A stretch of 64,000 nt of DNA, taken from contig NZ_JACJJP010000001.1 in the NCBI RefSeq assembly GCF_016900095.1, positions 62,001 through 126,000 of the forward strand, given 5' to 3'. Below the pieces are notes generated by a model that saw nothing but the letters and a program-made list of their open reading frames with translations, had not been told where the DNA came from and ran no database searches. The stretch comes from Gemmiger formicilis. GTDB taxonomy: Bacteria > Bacillota > Clostridia > Oscillospirales > Ruminococcaceae. This document shows, one piece after another, positions 33,726 through 40,632 of this stretch; the first letter of the stretch is position 1, and each line of letters opens with the position of its first letter. The position numbers were made by a program, and so were the translations under genes.

Positions 33726-34583
33726 TTACTTTTTATGGGATGTCCGTTTTTTGGACGCCGCGCGGGACGGTGCCTTGCGGGGCGCGCCTTTCTTGGTGGC
33801 CGGTTTGGGCTGGGGACGGATGCGCACAAACTGGATGGGGTTGCCGTTGGCCAGAATCCGTTCTTCCACTTCCAGCTCCGGGAAGGAAGCCAGGAATCGG
33901 TTGAGGCTCTTGGAGCCGAAGTTGCGCACGTCGAAGTCGGGATAACGCTTGATGAGCTGATCGCCCACCCGGGAGGTGCGCACCCAACCGGTGCCGTCGT
34001 CCATCTCGTCGATCATGCCGCGGACCAGCTTGTACACCGAGTCCCGGTTAATGGCGGTGTCGTCCCCGGCCGCTGCGCGGGCGGCGGCTTCGGCGGCATC
34101 CGTCACAGTATGACTGTTGGCGGGGGTGGCCGGCTCGTTCTGGTCGCTGTGGTCCAGAATCAGGTCCAGATATTTGAACTGGTCGCAAGCCTTGACAAAG
34201 GGACCAAGAGTCTTGCTCTCCCCCATGCCGATGACCAGTTTGCCGGCTTCCCGCAAGCGGGCGGCCAGGCGGGTAAAGTCACTGTCCGAGGACACAATGC
34301 AGAAACCATCCAGATTGCCGGAATACAACAGGTCCATGGCGTCGATGATCATCGCCGAATCGGTGGCATTTTTGCCGGTGGTATAGCTGTATTGCTGCAT
34401 GGGGATGATGGAGTTGTTCAGCAAGGCATCCTTCCAGCTTTTCAGGCGCGGATCGCTCCAGTCGCCATAGATGCGCTTGGCTGCCGCCACGCCGAAGGAT
34501 GCGGCTTCGTCCAGAATGACCTTGACGTATTTGGGCGAGATGTTGTCGGCGTCGATGAGGATGGCCAGTTTCAGATCTTCCAT
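33726..34583 (-). CDS. NYN-domain protein with LOTUS/OST-HTH domain, putative RNase
   Basis: The 285-residue protein has an N-terminal NYN (PIN-like) nuclease domain (1-145), with the acidic residues in LIDADN, ATDSAMIIDAMDLLY and VSSDSDFTRLA in place. A LOTUS/OST-HTH domain (about 180-250, RDSVYKLVRGMIDEM to LNRFLASFPELEVE) follows and should bind RNA. The tail is very basic (KPATKKGAPRKAPSR). Eukaryotic relatives such as MARF1 cut or regulate RNA; bacterial ones are little studied. ATG 34583 follows AGGAGG. It lies 12 bases after the methyltransferase gene, so an RNA-linked role fits. Confidence 0.88.
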   Translation of the reverse strand: MEDLKLAILIDADNISPKYVKVILDEAASFGVAAAKRIYGDWSDPRLKSWKDALLNNSIIPMQQYSYTTGKNATDSAMIIDAMDLLYSGNLDGFCIVSSDSDFTRLAARLREAGKLVIGMGESKTLGPFVKACDQFKYLDLILDHSDQNEPATPANSHTVTDAAEAAARAAAGDDTAINRDSVYKLVRGMIDEMDDGTGWVRTSRVGDQLIKRYPDFDVRNFGSKSLNRFLASFPELEVEERILANGNPIQFVRIRPQPKPATKKGAPRKAPSRAASKKRTSHKK

Positions 34584-34595
34584 CCGGTTTCCTCC

Positions 34596-35723
34596 TTACT
34601 TCTTTCGGTCAAAATACATATACACCTGGCACGGGATCATACCGTTGTAGATTTTGCGGCGCTTGGTGGCTTTTCCGCCGAAATGGGCTTCAAAATCGGC
34701 GTCGGCGGTGATGGCATACAGTCCGGCACCGGGGTTGGCATGCCAGGCACGGCCCAGAGCGGCGGCCAGGGCGGCAGCCTCGGCGGCATCGCCCAGGCGT
34801 TCCCCGTATGGCGGATTGGTCAGCACGGTGGCCCCGGCTTTGGGCACAAAATCCTTCACATCCGCCACCTCAAAATGGCAGCGGTCCCCCACCCCGGCCA
34901 GCTTGGCGTTGGCGGTGGCCAGGGCCACGGCGGCGGGGTCAATGTCATAGCCGAAGCCTTCAAAGGCGGCGTCCGGTTTGGCCTGCTCGATGGCCTTGGC
35001 GCGCTCGGCCCGCCATACCTGGGCGGGGACAAAATCGAACTGTTCGGCGGCAAAGCGGCGGCGCAGACCCGGGGCGATGTTCAGGGCTTTCTGGGCTGCC
35101 TCAATGACCAGGGTGCCGGAGCCGCAGAAGGGGTCCTGCACCAGGGTATCCCGCCGCACGCGGCCCAGGTCGGCAATGGCAGCCGCCAGGGTCTCCTTGA
35201 TGGGCGCCAGGGTGGCATTGCGGCGGTAGCCCCGCTTGTGCAGACCGTCGCCGGAAGTGTCCAGCATCATCTCCACGGTATTCTTGCGCAACGCAAACCG
35301 CAGCTTGTACACCTTACCCGTTTCGGGCAGGGTGTTGGTATGGTGGCCGGCCATCAGCCGCTTGACCACCGCCTTTTTGACAATGCTCTGGCAGGCGGGA
35401 ACGCTGGAAAGCTGGCTGGACAGGCTGGACCCCTTGACCGGGAACTGGGCGTCGGCGGGGATGATCTCCTCCCAGGGAATGGAATACACACCGTCAAACA
35501 GTTCGTCGAAGGTGGTGGCCTGCCAGGTCTTGAGCAGCAACAGCACGCGTTCGGCGGTGCGCAGGTTCAGGTTGGCGGCGGCAATAACGGAAGCATCCCC
35601 CTCAAAAGCCACACGGCCGTCGGTGACCTGCACGTTCTGCGCGCCGATGCGGCGCACCTCAAAGGCCAGGGTGGATTCGGTGCCGAAAAAGCAAGGGGCT
35701 ACCAGAGTGTAGTTGGTGGGCAT
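34596..35723 (-). CDS. THUMP-domain RNA methyltransferase (RlmL/YpsC type)
   Basis: The 375-residue enzyme combines a THUMP RNA-binding domain (about 45-155) with a UPF0020 methyltransferase domain. The SAM site is VQDPFCGSGTLVIEAAQ (about 200) and the catalytic motif is TNPPYGERLGD. This set matches YpsC/RlmL proteins that form N2-methylguanine in 23S rRNA, though the modified base has not been shown for this protein. ATG 35723 follows AAAGGATG. It is the first gene of a three-gene group with the NYN-LOTUS and GNAT genes, and is separated from the S1 gene by a terminator. Confidence 0.9.
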   Translation of the reverse strand: MPTNYTLVAPCFFGTESTLAFEVRRIGAQNVQVTDGRVAFEGDASVIAAANLNLRTAERVLLLLKTWQATTFDELFDGVYSIPWEEIIPADAQFPVKGSSLSSQLSSVPACQSIVKKAVVKRLMAGHHTNTLPETGKVYKLRFALRKNTVEMMLDTSGDGLHKRGYRRNATLAPIKETLAAAIADLGRVRRDTLVQDPFCGSGTLVIEAAQKALNIAPGLRRRFAAEQFDFVPAQVWRAERAKAIEQAKPDAAFEGFGYDIDPAAVALATANAKLAGVGDRCHFEVADVKDFVPKAGATVLTNPPYGERLGDAAEAAALAAALGRAWHANPGAGLYAITADADFEAHFGGKATKRRKIYNGMIPCQVYMYFDRKK

Positions 35724-35773
35724 GAGACATCCTTTCGTTGAATGGTCCGGAACGTGGGAAAACCCGCGTTATG

Positions 35774-35829
35774 CAAAAAAGGCAGGCCGCATTGCCCGGC
35801 CGGTTGGACCAGGCTGTACAGGGCCTGCC
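35774..35829 (-). terminator. Terminator after the S1-domain gene
   Basis: On the minus strand GGCAGGCC and GGCCTGCC enclose a GC-rich loop and are followed by TTTTTTGC. Confidence 0.82.
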
Positions 35830-35855
35830 GCTGTGTGCGGTTCTTGTTTTTGGGC

Positions 35856-36323
35856 TCAGCGCCGACGGGAATAGCCGCCGCGACGATTTTCGGTCACGCG
35901 CTTGAGGTCAGCGATCTTTTCTTCGCTCTGAGACTTATAACGAGCCATCATATCTTCAAAGCTGAGATTTCCCTGCGGCTGTGTGGGCTTGGGCTGCCAC
36001 ACACGGGGCGGTGCTTCACGCTTGGCACGAGGCGCAGACCCCTGCTGCCGCTGCTGGGAGCCACCCTGCCGTGCCCCACGCTCGGGCGCGGGCTGCGTGC
36101 GCTTGATGGAAAGTGCAATCTTGCCGTCCGGCGCAATGGACAGAATCTTGACCTTGACGGTCTGGCCGTCGCTCAAAACGGCAGACAGATCCTGCACATA
36201 CTCGTACGAAACTTCGGAAATGTGGACAAGGCCGTTCTTGCCTTCCGGCAAAGAAACGAAAGCGCCAAACGGCTTGATACCGGTGACTTTGCCTTCGACG
36301 ATATCCCCAACCTGAAATGCCAA
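35856..36323 (-). CDS. yabR: S1 RNA-binding domain protein (YabR type)
   Basis: A 155-residue protein with one S1 domain (residues 3-75: QVGDIVEGKVTGIKPFGAFV to KVKILSIAPDGKIALSIK), followed by a basic, Gln/Arg-rich low-complexity linker (about 80-115) and a final helical segment. YabR-like proteins follow divIC in many Firmicutes. They bind RNA, and their exact role (translation or general stress) is not settled. ATG 36323 has a fair ribosome site. It lies 93 bases after divIC, with no terminator between, so it is probably in the same operon. Confidence 0.9.
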   Translation of the reverse strand: MAFQVGDIVEGKVTGIKPFGAFVSLPEGKNGLVHISEVSYEYVQDLSAVLSDGQTVKVKILSIAPDGKIALSIKRTQPAPERGARQGGSQQRQQGSAPRAKREAPPRVWQPKPTQPQGNLSFEDMMARYKSQSEEKIADLKRVTENRRGGYSRRR

Positions 36324-36416
36324 ACTATGATACCCCTTTTTCCGGCAAGGTGCACAGACCCCGCCTGTTTTTATTTCAGAAAAGAGCGGAACGCCCTTCG
36401 CTGTTCGATGAAATGA

Positions 36417-36698
36417 TCACTTGCCGCTGATATCGATCCAGATGCGTTCATTGGGCTTGGAATAGCCCTCGTCACGGGCAATGCGCTCGATAATGGCATC
36501 TTCGCCGTCGTCCAGCGTGCGCTGCAGTTCTTCGTTCTGGGCCAGCTGGTCATTCAGCTGGGCCTGCACGCCGACCAGTTCCTGCTGCTTGGCACTGATG
36601 GACATCTGGCAGCGTACCAGGCTGTATACCAGCGATGCGCACAGGACCAGGATAAATAACGGGAGCAAACGCCGCAATATACCGTTTTTTCGGGTCAT
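36417..36698 (-). CDS. divIC: Septum formation initiator (DivIC/FtsB family)
   Basis: A 93-residue bitopic membrane protein: a basic cytoplasmic start (MTRKNGILRR), one membrane helix (about 11-30), then a coiled coil (about 33-70, ISAKQQELVGVQAQLNDQ) and a short outer end with IARDEGYSKPNERIW. This is the DivIC pattern. It works in the divisome with FtsL and DivIB. ATG 36698 follows AAAGGAGGGG. The gene follows yabQ by 50 bases, an order conserved among endospore-formers. Confidence 0.9.
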   Translation of the reverse strand: MTRKNGILRRLLPLFILVLCASLVYSLVRCQMSISAKQQELVGVQAQLNDQLAQNEELQRTLDDGEDAIIERIARDEGYSKPNERIWIDISGK

Positions 36699-36748
36699 GG
36701 TCTGCTCCCCCTCCTTTACCATGTCGGATATAGCAGATTTATGCAGAA

Positions 36749-37234
36749 TCAATTATATAATATTTTCCTGGGTTTTTGCAACTGTTTTTTCTTCTTTGTT
36801 ACTTTTTCCGCTCTTTTTTTCGCTTTGGCAGCCGTTTTTGTTTGTTTTCTTGCCGCAAAATGCCGTTTCAGATGTACAAAAGGTGCCAGAAAAACTCCTT
36901 GCAGGCGCAGGGCAGCGCCGGTGACCAGTGCTGCCCCACCCGCTGCCAGCCGGTACAGCGTGCGGGACACCGCCCACCGCCAGGCCAGCGCCCCGGCCCC
37001 CGCCCCGGCTGCCATATACCAGCGCGTGCCGCCGCCCGTGGAGGCCGAGGCCGCAAATCCGCACAGCAGCACGGCGGCGGCCACAAATGACAGCAAATCC
37101 CACACAAAACACAAAATGCGGCCATTGCCCAGCAGCAGCCCCGCAAAGCTGCGGAACATTCCCAGCAGCAGCCCGAGACCCAGGCACCACAGAAGGTCCC
37201 GCCCCACGGCCCACAGGGCCGGCGCGGCCGCCAT
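36749..37234 (-). CDS. yabQ: Spore cortex biosynthesis protein YabQ
   Basis: A 161-residue membrane protein with about four hydrophobic segments in the first 110 residues (including LLWCLGLGLLLGMF and ICFVWDLLSFVAAAVLLCGF patterns) and a long basic C-terminal tail (AARKQTKTAAKAKKRAE). In Bacillus, YabQ is a forespore-envelope membrane protein needed for cortex formation. The assignment rests on the position between yabP and divIC, size, and the F-W-D-L motif of the family. Its ATG overlaps the yabP stop (TGATG). The lysine-rich tail uses AAA/AAG codons heavily and differs from its neighbours in base content. Confidence 0.85.
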   Translation of the reverse strand: MAAAPALWAVGRDLLWCLGLGLLLGMFRSFAGLLLGNGRILCFVWDLLSFVAAAVLLCGFAASASTGGGTRWYMAAGAGAGALAWRWAVSRTLYRLAAGGAALVTGAALRLQGVFLAPFVHLKRHFAARKQTKTAAKAKKRAEKVTKKKKQLQKPRKILYN

Positions 37235-37545
37235 CAGCGCAGCAGCCGGTTCAGCAGCCCGCCGCCGCTTTCCCGGTTCTCGGTGTATTGCAGGAACTCA
37301 ATCTTGCCGGTGATGTGTACCTGGCCGGTGCGCACCGACAGTTCCCCGATCTGGATTTCCTGTCCGCCGATGGTCAGATCCCCCTGGGCCGTCTTGAGCA
37401 ACGCTCCGCTCTCGTCACAGCTGATGATGCGGGTCACCCCGGTGACGGTCAGCCGGGACCTGTCCTCCAGTTGCAGGGTATGGGCCTTGGGCGCCGGAAC
37501 TTCGGCGGACGGCAGAATGACGGACTGGCTGGTTTGTTCTGGCAT
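37234..37545 (-). CDS. yabP: Sporulation protein YabP
   Basis: The 103-residue soluble protein matches the YabP/YqfC fold: HTLQLEDRSRLTVTGVTRII, then SCDESGALLKTAQGDLTIGG and a final HITGKIEFLQYTENR. In Bacillus, YabP is needed for spore cortex formation and acts in the mother cell with YabQ. ATG 37545 is used; AAGGGGGC lies 10 bases before it, and the in-frame upstream ATG is not family-like. Translation is coupled to yabQ. The gap to rqcP is 89 bases and carries no clear sporulation promoter that I could identify. Confidence 0.92.
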   Translation of the reverse strand: MPEQTSQSVILPSAEVPAPKAHTLQLEDRSRLTVTGVTRIISCDESGALLKTAQGDLTIGGQEIQIGELSVRTGQVHITGKIEFLQYTENRESGGGLLNRLLR

Positions 37546-37634
37546 AAGAAAAAGCCCCCTTGGTGCGGTATGGTAATACATATGCACCGGGGAGCTTGAT
37601 TATGCCCCTTTACGGGGGGCAGGCCGTAAAAAAT

Positions 37635-37880
37635 TCAGCCTTCCAGCACTTCGTACAGTTCGCGGGCAACATCCTTGCCCTTGGGTTCCTCCACCGAGAG
37701 GACCCGAACCTTGACCGGGCGGTTGCCAAAGGTGATTTCGATCACATCGCCCACCTTGACCGCATAGCTGGCTTTGGCCGGTTTGCCCCCCACCAGGATC
37801 CGGCCGGCGTCAGCCACTTCGTTGGCCAGGGTACGGCGCTTGATCAGGCGGCTGACCTTGAGATATTTATCCAGACGCAT
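37635..37880 (-). CDS. rqcP: S4-domain protein RqcP (YabO)
   Basis: An 81-residue S4 RNA-binding protein: MRLDKYLKVSRLIKRRTLAN followed by the alpha-L turn AGRILVGGKPAKASYAVK and IEITFGN. In Firmicutes this protein (RqcP/YabO) binds stalled 50S subunits and supports alanine-tailing by RqcH during ribosome rescue. ATG 37880 follows AAAGGAAG; the GTG five codons upstream lies on the ribosome site. It lies between hup and yabP, the order conserved in spore-formers, though it is not itself a sporulation protein. Confidence 0.95.
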   Translation of the reverse strand: MRLDKYLKVSRLIKRRTLANEVADAGRILVGGKPAKASYAVKVGDVIEITFGNRPVKVRVLSVEEPKGKDVARELYEVLEG

Positions 37881-37904
37881 AAAGCTTCCTTTCACACAAA
37901 ACCA

Positions 37905-37945
37905 TAAAAAAGATGCCTGCCGGGCCAGACGAGCCGGCGGCAGGC
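37905..37945 (-). terminator. Terminator after hup
   Basis: On the minus strand GCCTGCCG and CGGCAGGC enclose a GC-rich inner stem, followed by ATCTTTTTTATGG. It should partly uncouple hup from rqcP. Confidence 0.8.
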
Positions 37946-37967
37946 AATGCGCTGCAAAAGCGCTTGA

Positions 37968-38240
37968 TTACTTGACGGCGTCTTTCAGAGCCTTGCCGGC
38001 GCTGAAAGCGGGCAGTTTGGACGCGGGGATGGTCATGGGCTCACGGGTCTGGGGGTTGCGGCCCTGGCGCTCCTTGCGTTCACGCACTTCAAAGGTGCCG
38101 AAGCCGACCAGGGATACCTTCTCGCCGTTCTTCAGAGCTTCGGTGATCACATCCAGCGTGGCGCTGACAGCCTTCTCGGCGTCCTTCTTGGTCAGGCCGG
38201 CATTGGTAGCGACGGCGGCGATCAGTTCAACTTTGGTCAT
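37968..38240 (-). CDS. hup: DNA-binding protein HU
   Basis: The 90-residue HU/IHF family protein has the signature [20 protein letters not shown] (about 46-65) with the DNA-intercalating arm proline, and ends in [12 protein letters not shown]. It bends and packs DNA as a dimer. ATG 38240 follows AGGTAAA with a weak match. It follows mazG by 63 bases and is separated from rqcP by a terminator, which fits its need for high expression. No second HU gene is in the window. Confidence 0.97.
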   Translation of the reverse strand: MTKVELIAAVATNAGLTKKDAEKAVSATLDVITEALKNGEKVSLVGFGTFEVRERKERQGRNPQTREPMTIPASKLPAFSAGKALKDAVK

Positions 38241-38303
38241 TGTTTTTACCTCCAAGTGATTTATATGCCAAAAGCGGGTCACACTTTACGGAAAGTTCCG
38301 CCT

Positions 38304-38990
38304 TTAGACGGTTTGTTCGGTTGCGCTTTTTTCAAATGCATCATTCCGACGGGAAAGCGCCTGTTCCGGATCCACGCCGACAGCACGGGCCAGGGCCACC
38401 GCCTGAAACAGCAGCTGCCCCACAGCCTGCTCGGCTTCGGGACCACCTGCGGCACAGGTCTGTGCCAGCCGGGTCATGTCCTCCGGTGACGGGACCGGTA
38501 CGGCGGCCTCATGTTTGGCGGCACGCTTTTGCAGCTTGGCCGCGCGCATGAGCGCCGGCAGGGCCCGGGGTACGCTGGCCAGGTCTTTGGCCAGGGTGGT
38601 GCGGCCCTTTTCCATATTCTTGAGCGTATCCCAGTCTTTTATGCCTTCGGAACCGCTTTGGGCACCAAAAATATGGGGATGCCGCCAGATCAGTTTGCGG
38701 CAGACCTCATCACAGATCTGCCCCCAACCGCCGCGGCCGGTTTCTTCCTCAATACGGGCATGAAACACAACCTGCATCAGCACATCGCCCAGTTCCTCGC
38801 ACAAAAGTTCGGGGTCCTTAAGATCGATGGCATCCACCGCTTCGTAGGCTTCCTCCAGGAAGTTCATGCGGATGGATTCATGGGTTTGCACCTTGTCCCA
38901 CGGACAGCCATTTTCCGGATCACGCAGAATGGCGATGATCGCCACCAGATCGTCGGCTGTATAGCGGTCTTTTTTCGGATACTCGGTCAT
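38304..38990 (-). CDS. mazG: Nucleoside triphosphate pyrophosphohydrolase MazG
   Basis: A 228-residue MazG enzyme that hydrolyses (d)NTPs, especially damaged ones, to the monophosphate. The metal-binding EEAYEAVDAID and EELGDVLMQVVFHARI motifs (about 46-80) are intact; CPWDKVQTHESIRMNFLEE is the family start. The second half (about 120-228) contains a weaker repeat of the fold, as in full-length MazG. It is preceded by a short leader; ATG 38990 has a poor ribosome site (AGGGAACATC). It begins the conserved mazG-hup-rqcP-yabP-yabQ-divIC cluster. Confidence 0.93.
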   Translation of the reverse strand: MTEYPKKDRYTADDLVAIIAILRDPENGCPWDKVQTHESIRMNFLEEAYEAVDAIDLKDPELLCEELGDVLMQVVFHARIEEETGRGGWGQICDEVCRKLIWRHPHIFGAQSGSEGIKDWDTLKNMEKGRTTLAKDLASVPRALPALMRAAKLQKRAAKHEAAVPVPSPEDMTRLAQTCAAGGPEAEQAVGQLLFQAVALARAVGVDPEQALSRRNDAFEKSATEQTV

Positions 38991-39061
38991 GATGTTCCCT
39001 GTGTCGGCACAGCGCGCCGGACTCTTATTGTACAACAGAAATCGGATTCGTCAAGCACTTT

Positions 39062-39541
39062 TTACAGCTGGGCGCCGCAATGATTGCAGAACAGCGCGTC
39101 CACATCCACCTTGGCGTTGCACACCGGGCAGGTCTTGGTGAGGTGGCTCGGGGTGATTTCTTCCTCGTCCTCGTAGGATTCCTCCTCCGGAGCGGCAGCC
39201 TCGGCGGTATCGGCCATATCGGTGGCCTGGGCTGCGGTTTCCTCCGCCTGGGCGGCTTCGTCCGCGGTCATACGGCCCTTGATTTCCTCAATGGCGGCTT
39301 CGATGGAAGCGATATGCTCAATATATTTATCCACCAGGGGCTGGTTCTCTTCGCCGGACTTATGCAGCGTATACACCAGAGCGCCAAGCTGACGCTGTGC
39401 CTTGGAAAGCTGGGTCTGCTGGTTGACCAGATCAAGCTGATTCTTGCCCTTATCCGCCAGATCCATCGCGGTCTTCTTGGCCACTTCCACAAACTGCATG
39501 CTCTGTTCCTTGATCTTGTCAAAATCGAGTTCAAACGTCAT
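39062..39541 (-). CDS. Coiled-coil protein with C-terminal zinc ribbon, unknown function
   Basis: The 159-residue protein starts with a helical, coiled-coil-prone region (1-95, with MTFELDFDKIKEQSMQFVEV), an acidic Ala/Glu linker (about 98-135) and a C-terminal zinc ribbon CPVCNAKVDVDALFCNHCG. It has no membrane segment. Similar zinc-ribbon proteins are common in Clostridia and have no known role. A strong promoter (39610-39638) and a leader hairpin precede it, which suggests steady expression. It lies 71 bases upstream of mazG on the same strand. Confidence 0.75.
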   Translation of the reverse strand: MTFELDFDKIKEQSMQFVEVAKKTAMDLADKGKNQLDLVNQQTQLSKAQRQLGALVYTLHKSGEENQPLVDKYIEHIASIEAAIEEIKGRMTADEAAQAEETAAQATDMADTAEAAAPEEESYEDEEEITPSHLTKTCPVCNAKVDVDALFCNHCGAQL

Positions 39542-39609
39542 GGGGAATGCACCTCACATTCATATGATACTGACGCGGGCCGTGCCGGACACGACCCGCT
39601 GCTATCTGC

Positions 39610-39638
39610 ATTATAGCCGATTGCAGCGCGCATTTCAA
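39610..39638 (-). promoter_or_regulatory. Strong promoter of the zinc-ribbon gene
   Basis: On the minus strand TTGAAA, a 17-base spacer and TATAAT are near consensus. A leader hairpin follows (39575-39599, ten base pairs), which closes fully only in the minus-strand RNA because one position is a G-U pair there and a C-A mismatch on the other strand. No U run follows it. Confidence 0.75.
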
Positions 39639-39702
39639 TCTGAAATGGCGCCAAAATGTTACGTTTTCGTTAATATTTACCGGTTTTAGTACACACTCTT
39701 GT

Positions 39703-40632
39703 TTATTGTCCGATAAATTCCCGCAGCATACTGTCGGTAGGCACCACGGTTCCGGGCATGGGTTCAAAGGCCTCAAACCGGCTGCACAGATTTTGCAGGC
39801 GATCGGCGTATTCATGCGCCGTCATCTTGGGGGTGTAATGCCCCCACAGGCAGACTTCATAGCTGAAAGAGGTATCCAACACCAGGTCCGCCCGGCTCTT
39901 GAACGCCTTGATGTACCGGTCCTCCGACTGGCAGACATGGGGCCACAGCCGCAGAGTGAAATCCGCATCATGACCCCGGAAAAGATAGTCCCGGGTCAGG
40001 CGGCGGGCCAGCCGGATATCCCGGGTGGCCAACGTGCGGGAACCGTCTGCCGCCGCGTACTCCTCCCGCAGACCGGCATACATATGGATGGCCGTGCCCT
40101 TGGGAAGACTGTCAACCCCCAGTGCGGGATTGAAGGCGTGCAGCCCCTCGATCACCACCACGCCGCCCCGGCCATCGATGTGCCGGGTGGTGCCGGTGGG
40201 ACGCTGGGTCAGGAAATCAAAGATGGGGGTTTCACACACGCCGGTTCCGGCCAGGTCTTGCAGACACTGACGCAGCACCGGCAGGTCCAGGGCTTCCACA
40301 CACTCATAGTCGTCCGACCCGTCGGCCTGTTTGGGGTACCGCCCCTCCCCCACAAAGAAATCATCCAGGCTGATCACCGCGCTGCGGCGGCCGGATTCCG
40401 CAATCAATGCGGACAGTTTGCGGGCGGTGGTGGTTTTGCCCGCCGCCGAAGGACCGGTGAGCATCACGATCTGGGCGCCGCTTTCCAGGGCGGCGAGGGC
40501 GGCAGCTTCCAGCCGGTCATGGTAGCGCTGTTCGCACACCTGCACAAACCGTGTTTGATCTGCCGCCGCCAGATTGATCAGTTCACACTCCACCAGACGT
40601 TTGGGCGGTGTCCGTTTGGAAACAAGCGTCAT
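39703..40632 (-). CDS. Uridine kinase-like nucleoside kinase
   Basis: The 309-residue P-loop kinase has Walker A LTGPSAAGKTTTARKL (about 58-73), the acceptor-binding VISLDDFFVG and a Walker B region GGVVVIEGLHAF. It resembles the phosphoribulokinase/uridine kinase superfamily, with an N-terminal extension (1-45) shared by clostridial uridine-kinase paralogues. It probably phosphorylates a nucleoside or related substrate with ATP, but the substrate is not proven. Its ATG at 40632 lies inside the end of hemZ, a 50-base overlap, so it is closely coupled. Neighbouring genes do not show a pathway. Confidence 0.85.
   Translation of the reverse strand: MTLVSKRTPPKRLVECELINLAAADQTRFVQVCEQRYHDRLEAAALAALESGAQIVMLTGPSAAGKTTTARKLSALIAESGRRSAVISLDDFFVGEGRYPKQADGSDDYECVEALDLPVLRQCLQDLAGTGVCETPIFDFLTQRPTGTTRHIDGRGGVVVIEGLHAFNPALGVDSLPKGTAIHMYAGLREEYAAADGSRTLATRDIRLARRLTRDYLFRGHDADFTLRLWPHVCQSEDRYIKAFKSRADLVLDTSFSYEVCLWGHYTPKMTAHEYADRLQNLCSRFEAFEPMPGTVVPTDSMLREFIGQ

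Noticed and set aside
36753-37214. Alternative frame within yabQ
   Set aside because: The frame at 36749-37234 has the ATG coupled to yabP, correct hydrophobic segments and the family position.
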